This document shows, piece after piece, positions 52,101-61,908 of a stretch of 64,000 nt of DNA. The notes beneath the pieces are model-generated. The model was not told the origin of the DNA. It made no database searches and was given only the letters and a program-made list of their open reading frames with translations. This DNA comes from Gyrodactylus bullatarudis (lineage: Eukaryota; Platyhelminthes; Monogenea; Gyrodactylidea; Gyrodactylidae): positions 649,725 to 713,724 of the forward strand of contig SSNU01000208.1 of NCBI GenBank assembly GCA_012064415.1, in the 5' to 3' direction. Made by a program: the position numbers and the translations under genes. The first letter of the stretch is position 1. Every line of letters starts with the position of its first letter.

Positions 52101-53327
52101 CAGAATATCTCGTCTCAAATGATGATAACAAGTTTGCACATAAATGGTCCCTAGAAATGCTTTGGAAATGGTTCAATTCGAATGGCATCAACTCTAAAAA
52201 GATTTTGGAGGCAATAAAAGTGAGTGCCATGTGCATAGCTCAAAATAAGAGAGCAAATCAGGATTTCCTTTTTATCAAGGTCATCGTTGTCCGAACAATT
52301 CTAAGCTCATATGAGGAAATTTACAGGGCAACAATGGAGACCTGTATAAATCCAAGGATACCATCAGAGCTGTATGGATTTGACCTACTCATCGATAGAT
52401 CATTAAAAGTGTGGTTGTTAGAAGTCAACTTATCTCCGAGTATGAATATAAGTTCAAAGCTCGACCATCGCATCAAGGAGAATGTGATGTGTGATTATTT
52501 GAACTTGATGGGTATACGAGTGACGTCTTTGGAGAAATTAACTGAAATGACACGAAGGCAACTCGATATAAATGAAGACGAAATTGGTATTTTTCTTCTT
52601 TTAATTTAATCATAATTACTTAAAAGTAGTAAGGTAGTTGATAACAAGTTTTATTCAAGAGAATGAATTGAACTTGAATGACGAGATGAAAGGAATTCAG
52701 ACAGAGAACGAATTCATCAAGGCTACATATTACTCAAATAAGTTATTTGAAGAATATTCACGTAAGAATTCTTATTGTTGTTATTTTATTAATATTTTAT
52801 ATATATACTTACAAGTAGATATGCTATACCGTAATGTGTTTTTTCATAAATGAATTTCAAATCTTTTATTATGTAGAATTCAGAGACTATCAAGTCTCAA
52901 GAAAACAACGTCTGTCAAATCTCTTCAACGGCATCTTCGATATCCTAACACCGGGTGATATTCGTACTCTAACTCGATTCATTGATCAAATTGAACGAAG
53001 GGGTGATTTCGAGATACTATTCCCCATATCTGATGATGTCCTAATGGATCAATACTTTTACATTGGTCATAGAAGTCGATTTACGTACGAAATTATCCTC
53101 TGCTCAGCCTACATGCTATCTGATAATAAAACATTGAGTTAGTCTGTCATCTAAAACATATCACTGCATGTGACAGATCAAAATATCTATTTTAACATTT
53201 GTATTTAGTTAGAGAAAGACTTGCCACATTTTGCAAGCGAAATGTACACAAGATCCATGATGAAAAGGCAGCTCCAAGGGAATGTCAATGGAGAGAGAAT
53301 AACAAAGCTAGTATCTTGAAGAAATAG
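49143..53327 (+). CDS. TTLL4: Tubulin polyglutamylase TTLL4-like, 8 exons, 670 aa
   Basis: An ATP-grasp ligase adding glutamates to tubulin side chains. Exons: 49143-49189, 49230-49702, 49930-50231, 51818-52219, 52280-52586, 52660-52761, 52877-53137, 53209-53327; all phases agree, 2013 nt with TAG. ATG at 49143 is preceded by an in-frame stop at 49131. Landmarks in order: SLFPNVPPVIRI, NHFPNSESLGRKDYLW, WIYKPSASARGIGIKL (nucleotide loop), KFDLRIYATI, VHLTNYSINK, GFDLLIDRSLKVWLLEVNLS (metal-binding Glu/Asn), and a C-terminal ILTPGDIRTLTRFIDQIERR as in TTLL4. It is about half the length of vertebrate TTLL4, lacking most of the N-terminal extension. Intron 3 (1.6 kb) holds repeats; intron 1 is only 40 nt and intron 4 is 60 nt and in frame. 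AATAAA lies at 53383. TTLL5 is the main alternative. Confidence 0.88.
51090..51400. repeat. GGCGC-family remnant in TTLL4 intron 3
   Basis: Blocks TTTTTCAGGGATCTTGAAAT, CTAAAAATCAACTTTTGATC and GGGAATTTGGCGCATTTT match the elements in the dystroglycan introns. Borders are unclear, and related debris continues to about 51750. Confidence 0.5.
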
Positions 53328-53601
53328 TAGTATTCTTCAAAGACTAATGAAAACTAACTAACATCAGAGTAATTTATTGAAAAATAAATTAATTCAAATT
53401 TACATTTCACTTTGACTGTCTTTTCCTCTATATAAAATAGATTTCGTCTCATTATGAGTTAACCAATGAAACTGAATCCCTAATTCATTGGCCAATAAGA
53501 TTGCAACAATAATTTCCACGATCTCGTTTCATAGATAATTCACAATATATTTTTTATTCATTTTTGTTTTTTTCCTATTTACAATCAAAGTTTCTTTAAA
53601 A
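53328..53601 (+). promoter_or_regulatory. TTLL4 3' end and promoter of the first channel gene
   Basis: AATAAA at 53383-53388 is 56 bases past the TTLL4 stop. CCAAT at 53463 and the palindrome ATTGGCCAAT at 53487-53496 lie about 110-140 bases before the next start codon. GGCCAATAAGATTG echoes GCCAATAAGAATG in the 48804-49142 promoter. Confidence 0.45.
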
Positions 53602-55053
53602 ATGTTGACGCAATTAATTGTATTACTGGCGACAGTTGGTTATTATGGAATCATCGGCATGGAGGAATCTATTGAAGATCGTATCTCGCAGGCTATTTTC
53701 AATGGTTACAACCAATTTGAACGTCCTCCACCCTTGAATATTTCGAATAAGTATGGTCGAGCAACTGAGGTAACTGTCTTTTGCCAGATTCTCTCGATTA
53801 CCTCTGTCAATGTCAAGAGTATGCAGTTCACATTGGACATGTACCTGAGACAGAAATGGGTGGATCAACGATTGGCCTGGAATCGCTTCGACGAATTCAA
53901 ACACCATCAAAAGTACATAACTTCAATAGAGAATAAGAAAAAGTCTTGGATACCGGATTTGTTCTTTCGCAACGGCAAGGTCGGACGCATTCATAATATG
54001 ACATGTGAAAATATGTTGTTCCGCATCAAGTCAGATGGACATATTCTCTTCAGTCAGAAGATTACAATGACTTTTTCATGTACAATGGACTTTAGGACAT
54101 TCCCAATGGACCGTCAAGTGTGCTATTTGAACATTGGCAGTTATGGCTATACAACAGATGAATTAATCTTTAAATGGATTGAAAAGACAAATGAAACAGC
54201 ACCCATGAAGTTCCAGAAGGACCTGCAAATTCCAGAGTTTGCTACCCCAGAAGAAATCCCTGTTATCGATTGTACAAATAATTCAGGTCAGTCAACTGGA
54301 CAATACAGTTGCCTAGAGGCGTACATAACCCTGGAGAGACAAATTGGCTGGTGGCTAGCCAATACATTTGTTCCAAACATTCTTGTCGTCATGGTCTCTT
54401 GGTTAAACTTTTGGGTCTCTCTTGACGCAGTTCCGGCTAGGGTAACTCTTGGCTTTCTAACCCTCCTTGTTACCATAACTCAATCCGTCTCAAAAGGTTC
54501 ACCCCTCCCAAGGGTTTCATACATAAAGGCAATCGATGTTTGGACTATGGCGTGTATCGTATTCAATGTTAGCGTCTTGGTTGAGTATGCTGTTGCAAGT
54601 AACATGGCCAGAAAGAGTCGCGATTTGAGCTGGAAGAAAGAAGTTCGAGATACTGTTCGGGAGGAAATCACAAAATGGTGTAATGCCTGTCTTAATCAGT
54701 ACAACCTGCGTGGACGTCCAGCTCCGATAGCTTACAGTAACTTGAACCCCTCTAGATTTGTTAATTCCGCTGCAAAAGCAGCCAATTCCATAGAACATGG
54801 AAATTTACAATTTTCCAGCGAAGTGAAACAATTTCTCTTGAGTCAGGATATTACTTTTGACGAAGATAATAAACAGGGCAAGAATCTGCCAAATGCTGTT
54901 GTAGTTGAAGCTGGGAAAGACAAACCAGAATCGATATCTATTATTGATAAGCGTTCAAGAATTGGCTTTCCTCTCATGTTCACTCTGTTCAACTGTTGTT
55001 ACTGGACATATTATCTTGCTTATATGAAGAATTATAACTCTGTGAAGCTATAA
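53602..55053 (+). CDS. Cys-loop ligand-gated anion channel subunit, GluCl/GlyR-like
   Basis: A pentameric neurotransmitter-gated chloride channel subunit of 483 aa in a single exon. It has a signal peptide (LIVLLATVGYYGIIG) and ligand-domain motifs LRQKWVDQRLAW and WIPDLFFRNGK. The Cys-loop CTMDFRTFPMDRQVC spans residues 160-174. A second Cys pair around loop C (DCTNNSGQSTGQYSC) is typical of GluCl and glycine receptors. Four membrane segments follow. Pro-Ala-Arg at residue 278 starts M2 (VPARVTLGFLTLLVTITQS), the signature of anion selectivity. M3 carries SYIKAIDVWTMAC; the M3-M4 loop has KWCNAC; M4 is near the C-terminus. AATAAA is at 55131, 78 bases after the stop. Its paralogue is at 58589-60133. 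The ligand (glutamate, glycine, histamine, pH) cannot be told from sequence alone. Confidence 0.92.
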   Translation: MLTQLIVLLATVGYYGIIGMEESIEDRISQAIFNGYNQFERPPPLNISNKYGRATEVTVFCQILSITSVNVKSMQFTLDMYLRQKWVDQRLAWNRFDEFKHHQKYITSIENKKKSWIPDLFFRNGKVGRIHNMTCENMLFRIKSDGHILFSQKITMTFSCTMDFRTFPMDRQVCYLNIGSYGYTTDELIFKWIEKTNETAPMKFQKDLQIPEFATPEEIPVIDCTNNSGQSTGQYSCLEAYITLERQIGWWLANTFVPNILVVMVSWLNFWVSLDAVPARVTLGFLTLLVTITQSVSKGSPLPRVSYIKAIDVWTMACIVFNVSVLVEYAVASNMARKSRDLSWKKEVRDTVREEITKWCNACLNQYNLRGRPAPIAYSNLNPSRFVNSAAKAANSIEHGNLQFSSEVKQFLLSQDITFDEDNKQGKNLPNAVVVEAGKDKPESISIIDKRSRIGFPLMFTLFNCCYWTYYLAYMKNYNSVKL

Positions 55054-56677
55054 ATGATGTATTCTAACAAATGGTCCAATCAGCCCAACCTCTCTATATA
55101 TATAGATGATAGACTTTGCTCAAACCCCTTAATAAATTGTGTACATATGGTTCATTGACTATTACATTTTGTTTCTTGTTTTTAATATTATTTAAATATC
55201 CTTAATTTCAATTGATGGTAAATTTGCGTTACCATTTTTCAATGAATTTTGAATACAATCTCTTTAAATCAGTTTTTTAAGTTTAGTTTTTGAAAACGGC
55301 GATTACGGAGCATAAAGAGACTATTGGAGGATAAAAGAGTGTTTAGAAAAATATTTGTCTTTCTCTTCTGTATATAAACAGATTTGGATTTACTGGAAAT
55401 CTGATAGAATATTCGGAGTTATAATGATACACAAACTTATCTTTAAAGACATTAATAAGTGAAACTATTCTTGTTATTTTTTTCAGGATCATCACTAGAC
55501 AAAAAAAATATGGTAGTTGAGATATATTTCTAAATGAATAAATTTGGATGATCCGAGATGATGGGTTTCTTTGGTCTTTTGGTGATCCTGAAAAATCAAC
55601 AAAAGATTTCAACTCAAAGTTTTAAGTGTCTTTTGAATCAATTTCCAAAAAATGATAGGATAGCTGTAGATTTTTTGTTGATCCCGATTAAAAACTAGAG
55701 GATTTAAATCCACTTATTTTGAATTACAATCAATAATAGCAGTTATAATGCAAACAGAAATACAGTAAGTACAGCAAGATAGATTGCCTTATGCACTATG
55801 TATATGCACGGTTCAATAGTGATGGTGAATTAGGACACAAGGTGGACACTTTGCTTCCCCCTCCCCCACTGCATAAATGATGATAAGAGAGATTTGTCTG
55901 AATAATAATCATGATGAATTTAATTTTAATTTCATTTGCATACACTGAAAATCTATTTCTGTGTATAATGTACACATGGTTTTTTAAATATGATGAGGAA
56001 AATTTAAATTCCATTTCTACTAGAAAGTTTATAGTTATTCATTTTAGTTATAAACAAATCTTTATTCCTATAAATATTGTGTGGTTTAATTAATATTGAT
56101 CTCAGATACATTAAGAACGATTTGATTGTAACCTGTTCTCAAAACATGAAACCCACCAAAATGGGATCCCTATTTGGTCATTCTTTTGTCTTATTGTCAC
56201 CTTTACTTAAACACGTTAAAAAGTTGATCTACTTAATCGAATGTCTACCACAGATAGCTCCAAAGATTAGGAATAGAATTTTCAGATTAACATCAAGCTT
56301 TTTCCAAAACTAAACCCACAAGAAACTTCTTAAAAATAATTTCATCTAACACTAAGTTTCATTAAGCTTTATTTCAGCACTTGGTTTTTACGGCTTGTGC
56401 TTTTTTATTTATTTTGTAAGCTTAAGGTTCTGACTCCTTCAGTTTTTCGGCGTCACAGAGCATGATAATCTCCGAGTAAGATGTTTTCAAGGAGATTACT
56501 CTGTATTAATTTGGGACATAATTTTCAAGGGAAACCTCTAACTTATTAGCCTCGGGACTCAGATGTTTACAGGGATATTAATGGATATTATCCATTAATT
56601 TTTTCAAAACTTCAAGAACATTGGAGTTTATTGAAATTAATAACTCTTGTTATTTCACTATTTTGAGAAACATAAAA
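55054..56677. other. Intergenic, repeat debris
   Basis: Contains a GATCCTGAAAAATCAAC block near 55580 belonging to the repeat families above and otherwise AT-rich unique sequence. No supported gene. Confidence 0.4.
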
Positions 56678-56902
56678 TTAATCCTCTTCAGAGGTAGCGA
56701 AAATCTGTGAGAGCCTGGATTTGCGTAAGTTTTTTTCCATCTCAGGTTCTATATAAGGAGAAAGTTCACTTTTAATCTTTGAGTAGAAGTTTTTGCGTTC
56801 AAAAAATTTATCTGAAAATAAATCTGGTAGAGAGGGAAATACGAATAATTTATTTGAGGAACCGTTGAAATTTTCTTTTGGGGTGATTTTTGGAATTAAC
56901 CC
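56678..56902 (-). pseudogene. Possible terminal exon or pseudogene, unknown
   Basis: A 74-codon minus-strand frame ends in TAA at 56678 with protein-like composition (for example LFVFPSLPDLFSDKFFERKN and EMEKNLRKSRLSQIFA). A TTAAG at its upstream edge could be an acceptor in phase 1. The same frame continues upstream to about 57012 broken by a single stop (56903-56905). Candidate upstream exons at about 56954-57020 and 57269-57333 look coding but their phases do not join. I recognise no family. It may be a decayed gene. Confidence 0.25.
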
Positions 56903-57522
56903 TTAATGTATTTTAGTAGGAATAGGGAATTCCATAAAAGATGGATAACTAACATTTGCTTGAGAGTTGTTTCTTTTTTCTGGCCTGATTCTAATTCTTT
57001 TTGACACTTTTTACGCATTTCTATCTAATCTAATTACATTCCACTCGAGGTTTATTTTCCGAGTGAATTAGTCAAATCGATCGATAAGTTTAAGAGGAAG
57101 AGAAATAATAAAAGAGAAATTTTAATTCTTTCCATCTACCATAAAAAATGGAAAAAAACAAGACCTCTTAATGGAAAAAAAGAGAATAGGAATCCATTGC
57201 GAGAATTCAATTATCTTTTATCTTTTCGAGGAAATGTTTTATTGGTGTAATAAAAGCCTCACTTGTTATTTACTACGATTGGTTCAACCGAATCTTCCTT
57301 AACCTCATTAGATAGATATTGATCGAAATGTCTATCTAAGCAAAGAAAAATTTATCAATTTAAATTTACAAACTTTTTAATGAAATTCTCTTGTTTATCT
57401 ACAAGTGACATTAAAAGTATTTATCGTGGATTTTTGATGCTAAATAAAAAAACAGATTAGTCAACACTGTCCAAAGTATCAAGTTCCTTGGAAATCGGAA
57501 GAGGGCAGGGATTTTTTAGACA

Positions 57523-57606
57523 TTAAACCTACTAGCAAAGTGTTGTCACTGGTTATTACTATATCCATGTGAATCTAACTTGATAGAGATTGTCTTCTCA
57601 CACCTA
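57523..57606 (-). repeat. Inverted third copy of the 31731/31987 block
   Basis: ATATCCATGTGAATCTAACT and TTGTCTTCTCACACCTA are the reverse complement of the block duplicated at 31731-31845 and 31987-32105, about 85% alike by eye. This shows that the block is a dispersed repeat. Confidence 0.75.
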
Positions 57607-58588
57607 GGGATTTGTTCGGGAAGAATTACTTTTGAAAATCCATAATTTTTACTTTGATCCATGCAAGAAGGAAATTTATTTCAAACCGTCGTTCAAAATT
57701 AGACCTACATAAAAACAGGTTCTAATGTCCATCTTTAAACTAACTAAAAACTTTTTTGATCTTCACATTAAGTCGTTATTTTCAATTCTAAATTTTACCC
57801 TTAAGGAGCCGATAAATTCCTAGTCCTAGGGTGACTATTAAATTACGGTTGCGGCTCGAAATGTCTTTAGAAGAGTCTATGGAAATTTACTTTTTATCAT
57901 TTTTGAGTAATCTATAGAAACAGCTTCGAATAGAAAGGGGGGAATATCGATTTACTCAATTCTATTCATATTCTGATCTTAAATGGTGCATATACCTCTT
58001 TTTAACTCAGGTGGATATGTATAACCATTGCAATTGTTCCTCTGTATTCATTAACATTCCATTTCTTCTTTCCTCAGATTACCACAACCCAACAACTTCT
58101 TCTGTCTCTCTGTTTGTGTCTGTGTATTTCAGTGTAGGCTAGTTGGCTAAATGATATGCTCACTGATGCTACCACCTACACTCTAAAATACTCTACTATT
58201 CCGTATATGGGAAATTGTATATTAGGCACACTTACAATAGGTATATATATATTCATAATACGTATGTTGTATATATTGTATTTGAAATGAATAGAGAGGG
58301 GTACACAGTAGAATCTCTATGAGTTTGTCTATCGATTCAGAGATCAGGAGGAAATTTTCATCTTTTGTGTCTCTCGTCTCCATTGAGCAATTATTTATTT
58401 TATAAGGAGAAAAAATACCAGCATATTCTGGGTGTAATAATATTAATAATAATTTAGCTTGAATGTTGAGCAGATAGGGTTAGGGACGCGATCTTTGAAC
58501 TTGGTGGGAAGGAAGAGGGGGTAATCATTGTTGTATTTAGAAAAATAAATAGTTTGAGACTTATATATGTACGAAATAGAGAGAGGTG
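57607..58588. other. Intergenic, 3' flank of the second channel gene
   Basis: TTTATT on plus at 58394-58399 (AATAAA on minus) is a possible polyadenylation signal about 190 bases past the minus-strand stop. Nothing else supported. Confidence 0.35.
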
Positions 58589-60133
58589 TCACTTTTTAAA
58601 CTGATGCACCAAGTAGACAAAGTAGACCCAGTAGAAACAGTTGAAGAGAATGAAGAAGGCAGGAAACAGTATCTTACTATGCTGGTCAATTTCGGATATT
58701 TTGACTGGCTTCTTTTGAGCGATTGCCTTGGAAGAGCTCTGTGGGGGATCAACGCCGTAGCCAAAGTTCTCCTCGACAATAACACTAGTTGGATGATGTA
58801 TCATGGCATCAGCATGCTTCCTCGTATCCCTGATCCCATAATTGGCGAGTAAATGCTCCAGTTCCTCGAATAGTTCTAAGCGATCTCTCTTGTAGTGATC
58901 ATAAGTTGGCGGTGGTTGACACGGTTTCCCCTGGCAATATTGCTGGTCGCAAATTGCATTTGAGGATGAATCACAGAGTCTATTAGTGAAGGAGTACATT
59001 TTGGATTCGAGGGGATTCTGCAGATGATACTGCTGTTGGCAGGCTATACACCATTTTGACAATTCATTTCGAACTGCCTCTCGAACCTCTGACTTCCAGC
59101 CAACGTCAGGAGTTTTCCTTGCCAAATTGCTGGCCACAGCAAATTCAATTAGGACGCCAATATTGAAGATTATACATGACATGGTCCAGACATCGATTGC
59201 TTTTATGTAGGATACCTTTGGAAGGAGGGTTGAAACACTACTCGCCTGGGTTAGTGTTCCCAATAGGGTCATTAGTCCAATGGCTACACGTGCCGGTACA
59301 GCATCAAGAGATATCCAAAAGTTCATCCAGGACATCATGACTACGAGAATGTTCGGGACGTAAATTGAGGCTAGCCACCAGCCTAATTCCCGGGACAATG
59401 TAAACGTGGCATTTAGACAAGAGTAGGAGCCAGTAGCAGTTTTCTTCTCTGCTGAACAATCAAATGTAACTGGCTGGGTTGGCTTTGAGAATTCCGTTAT
59501 GGTAATCTCTCTTAGTTTTATCGGCGGTTCATTGCCAACCTCGCGCCAGTAGAATTGCAATTGATCGTCTGTATAACCATAGCTACCAATGTCAATATGA
59601 CATGTCTGTGTGTCCATTGGGAAGTTGTGTAAAGCCATTTGACATGAGAAGGTCATTGATAACTTTTGACTGTACAGGATTTCACCATCTTGGTTAATTC
59701 GGGTCATGATATTGGGACTGGTCATGGTGTGAACTCGGCCACTTTTGCCATTACGAAAGAAAAGGTCTGGTATCCATGCTTTTTGTTTTATCTTGTCAGA
59801 AACAATGAACTTGGTGTAGTTCTTAAAGTCAGGATGCTCGTTCCATGCTAGACGCTTGTCCACCCACAACTGACGCAGGAGCATATGGACTGTGAATTCC
59901 ATTCGTCTGACATCAACATCGGTTATATCAGACCATGACATGTAGACAGCGACTCGAGTTGGTTTGCCCTCCTGTTCAGTTGGGATATCTCGATTCCTAT
60001 AACGATCCTTGTCGAATATATAATCGAGAATACGATCAAGTGTCGAACCATTATTAAATGTGACTTGAGAGTTGACGAGAACACTTGTCAGAGAGACTAC
60101 GAAAAGTAATACGTTGTCAAGTTTAGAATACAT
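58589..60133 (-). CDS. Cys-loop ligand-gated anion channel subunit, paralogue
   Basis: 514 aa, single exon, ATG at 60133 with signal peptide LLFVVSLTSVLVNS. Same plan as the plus-strand gene at 53602: LLRQLWVDKRLAW, WIPDLFFRNGKSGRVH, Cys-loop CQMALHNFPMDTQTC, loop-C pair DCSAEKKTATGSYSC, and M2 with VPARVAIGLMTLLGTLTQ. The remaining landmarks are M3 SYIKAIDVWTMSC, loop motif KWCIAC, and M4 FPAFFILFNCFYWVYFVYL. The two proteins share long identical stretches, so they arose by duplication and now face each other 3.5 kb apart. The M3-M4 loop of this copy is longer and holds a Cys-Gln-Pro-rich insert (CDQQYCQGKPCQPPPTYDHY). It is predicted to form chloride-selective homo- or heteropentamers, perhaps with its neighbour. 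Confidence 0.92.
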   Translation of the reverse strand: MYSKLDNVLLFVVSLTSVLVNSQVTFNNGSTLDRILDYIFDKDRYRNRDIPTEQEGKPTRVAVYMSWSDITDVDVRRMEFTVHMLLRQLWVDKRLAWNEHPDFKNYTKFIVSDKIKQKAWIPDLFFRNGKSGRVHTMTSPNIMTRINQDGEILYSQKLSMTFSCQMALHNFPMDTQTCHIDIGSYGYTDDQLQFYWREVGNEPPIKLREITITEFSKPTQPVTFDCSAEKKTATGSYSCLNATFTLSRELGWWLASIYVPNILVVMMSWMNFWISLDAVPARVAIGLMTLLGTLTQASSVSTLLPKVSYIKAIDVWTMSCIIFNIGVLIEFAVASNLARKTPDVGWKSEVREAVRNELSKWCIACQQQYHLQNPLESKMYSFTNRLCDSSSNAICDQQYCQGKPCQPPPTYDHYKRDRLELFEELEHLLANYGIRDTRKHADAMIHHPTSVIVEENFGYGVDPPQSSSKAIAQKKPVKISEIDQHSKILFPAFFILFNCFYWVYFVYLVHQFKK

Positions 60134-60513
60134 TCAAGATGGGTGTTTTTTTTCTTGTCTCAGAAACTATGAATTATAATAGAAAATGTATATCTCTAAT
60201 TCCTCTTATGCTTAGATTATTATGCTAGCCAATGGGAAACTGTTGGGCAATCATGCTTGCTCATTGGTCGAGAGAGGTTAACGAACAAGATCGCATAATT
60301 ATGTACAAGGATCCTTTACAAAACAATCTTCTTGTTAGACACTATAGAAGTGCAGTATGAAATAGTGAAGGAGAAAATCATTTTCTACTTGTCAAATAAA
60401 TAAATAAATAGAAAATATGTGAGATTTTTCATATACAAAATTGCTTAATGATTTCTCTAATTAATTAATATACAGAAAAAAGGTGTGATAAAATTCCAAG
60501 CTGTTTTTATTTT
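60134..60513 (-). promoter_or_regulatory. Promoter of the second channel gene; 3' end of the Cys-rich gene
   Basis: CCAAT on plus at 60229-60233 and ATTGG at 60263-60267 form an inverted pair about 100-130 bases before the minus-strand ATG, the same layout as before the first channel gene. TTTATT at about 60506-60511 is AATAAA on minus, three bases after the Cys-rich stop, implying a very short 3' UTR. Confidence 0.45.
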
Positions 60514-61038
60514 CTAACAGAGATCGAAGCAGTTCTTCGAGAGGACACTGAATTCTCTTGAGCTATTTGAGCTAAGAAGGGTAGTTTTGAAACAATGTGG
60601 CAGACAATCTGTCGGACATTTCTCAATAGACCTGACAAAGTTGTCGATCAGAGTGGAATAACACGGCTGTTCATTGTTGTAGCAGTTATTGTCCCAGGTT
60701 GATCGATAAAAATCACCAACAGTATCGAAAAAGCACCTTGTCCCGCATTCATCACGGCATGATTCAATGCCGACATCCACATGACGTTTAATATCGTAAC
60801 AGCCAAAGGCAGCAATGGCACATGTTTGCATACATCCCGAGGGACATTTCATTAATTCCGCAGAATATTGTTGTTTCAATTCCATAAAACATTCTCCATA
60901 GTAACATTGGGAATGGGAAACTTTATAATCAAACTCTTTTAGAACATTCTCAAGGCATCCCTGCGAAAAGAGTAGAAATATTAACAAGACGAGTTCTACT
61001 TTTGTTTGAATGTTATTCAGCATATAGCAGTGTAGCAA
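60514..61038 (-). CDS. Secreted two-module cysteine-rich protein, family unknown
   Basis: 174 aa with a hydrophobic leader (VELVLLIFLLFSQG), so secreted. A second Met at residue 6 could be the start. After the leader there are 16 cysteines. They form two copies of one module: C-x4-C-x14-C-x3-C-x3-C-x20-C-x3-C in the first (followed by an extra GTRC) and C-x6-C-x14-C-x3-C-x3-C-x20-C-x3-C in the second, which ends with Cys as the last residue before TAG. KCPSGC and KCPTDC are the matching cores. The even cysteine count suggests that all are paired. It is on the same strand as the adjacent channel gene, 380 bases upstream of it, but no functional link is shown. I do not recognise the family; nematode-type secreted Cys-rich domains such as DUF19 are a loose comparison only. 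Confidence 0.75.
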   Translation of the reverse strand: MLHCYMLNNIQTKVELVLLIFLLFSQGCLENVLKEFDYKVSHSQCYYGECFMELKQQYSAELMKCPSGCMQTCAIAAFGCYDIKRHVDVGIESCRDECGTRCFFDTVGDFYRSTWDNNCYNNEQPCYSTLIDNFVRSIEKCPTDCLPHCFKTTLLSSNSSREFSVLSKNCFDLC

Positions 61039-61908
61039 TGAGTTTAGTTCTTTCTCGGTTACTTTTTACTTAGTGTCAATGGTGAGTCTTTTGATGATTT
61101 TCATTAGTAACTCATTCGAATATACTCAAATGAGTATGGTTGAAGATAACGATTTTCAATTATCAATAGTTAAGATGAAAGCTTGGCGGTTAACTTCTAC
61201 TAGACTTCTAGTTTGGTGTGTTGAAAAAAGAGAGAATACTAGATTTGAATGAAATGAAAAGCATCTTTATTGAAAAATAGGTAACACAGCAAATTGTCGT
61301 GAATAATTCTGAAAAGGAACTTTATTAGTAATGGTAAAAATCAATTTTTATGTTAGACTAACTAATACAATTTTTTAAATACAGTTTAGATAATAACAAA
61401 TGCTAAACCTAATAGTAATGTAATAATTGGAAAGTTAATTTGTGTTTTCTCACCTTGTGTTTTTTCAAAGAGTTTATTTCATATTTTTCGGTATGTTAGT
61501 CAATTTTTGTTGCAGTTTCCCGAGATAATCAATTATTTTCACTTTAGGATAATTTTGACTAATTTTGAAGGTGTAATCATTGATATTAACATACAAATTG
61601 GAAATTTTAATTGGGAAAGATTTTTTTATTTTACAAATTATTCATAAAAATGCAATCAATTAAAGAAAAAGTTAATTCGTCTAATAAATTTGAATATTTG
61701 TATGCAAACATGTGCTGATTCGAGTTGAACTTGGAAGTTTATTTCAGCTAAAATTATTCATTTTAGTGAAACTAATTCGGGTAATATATATAAATTGTGT
61801 GTGTCGGTAAAAAGGACAAATTTAAAGATGTTTTATGGTTAGATAGAGATAGAGAGCATTTTTATCAAAAATGTAATGGCAGGTTATGTTGATAGATTAA
61901 TGATAAAA
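61039..61908. other. Intergenic, no gene seen
   Basis: Holds the upstream region of the Cys-rich gene and the 3' UTR region of the KH gene, with (GATAGA) runs near 61843. No open frame or RNA gene supported. Confidence 0.45.

Noticed and set aside
53623..54798. Several minus-strand frames within the first channel gene
   Set aside because: Antisense shadows of a clear single-exon gene.
56954..57333. Two candidate minus-strand exons (56954-57020 and 57269-57333) upstream of the 56678 frame
   Set aside because: Splice phases do not agree with each other or with the terminal frame, so no gene model was built from them.
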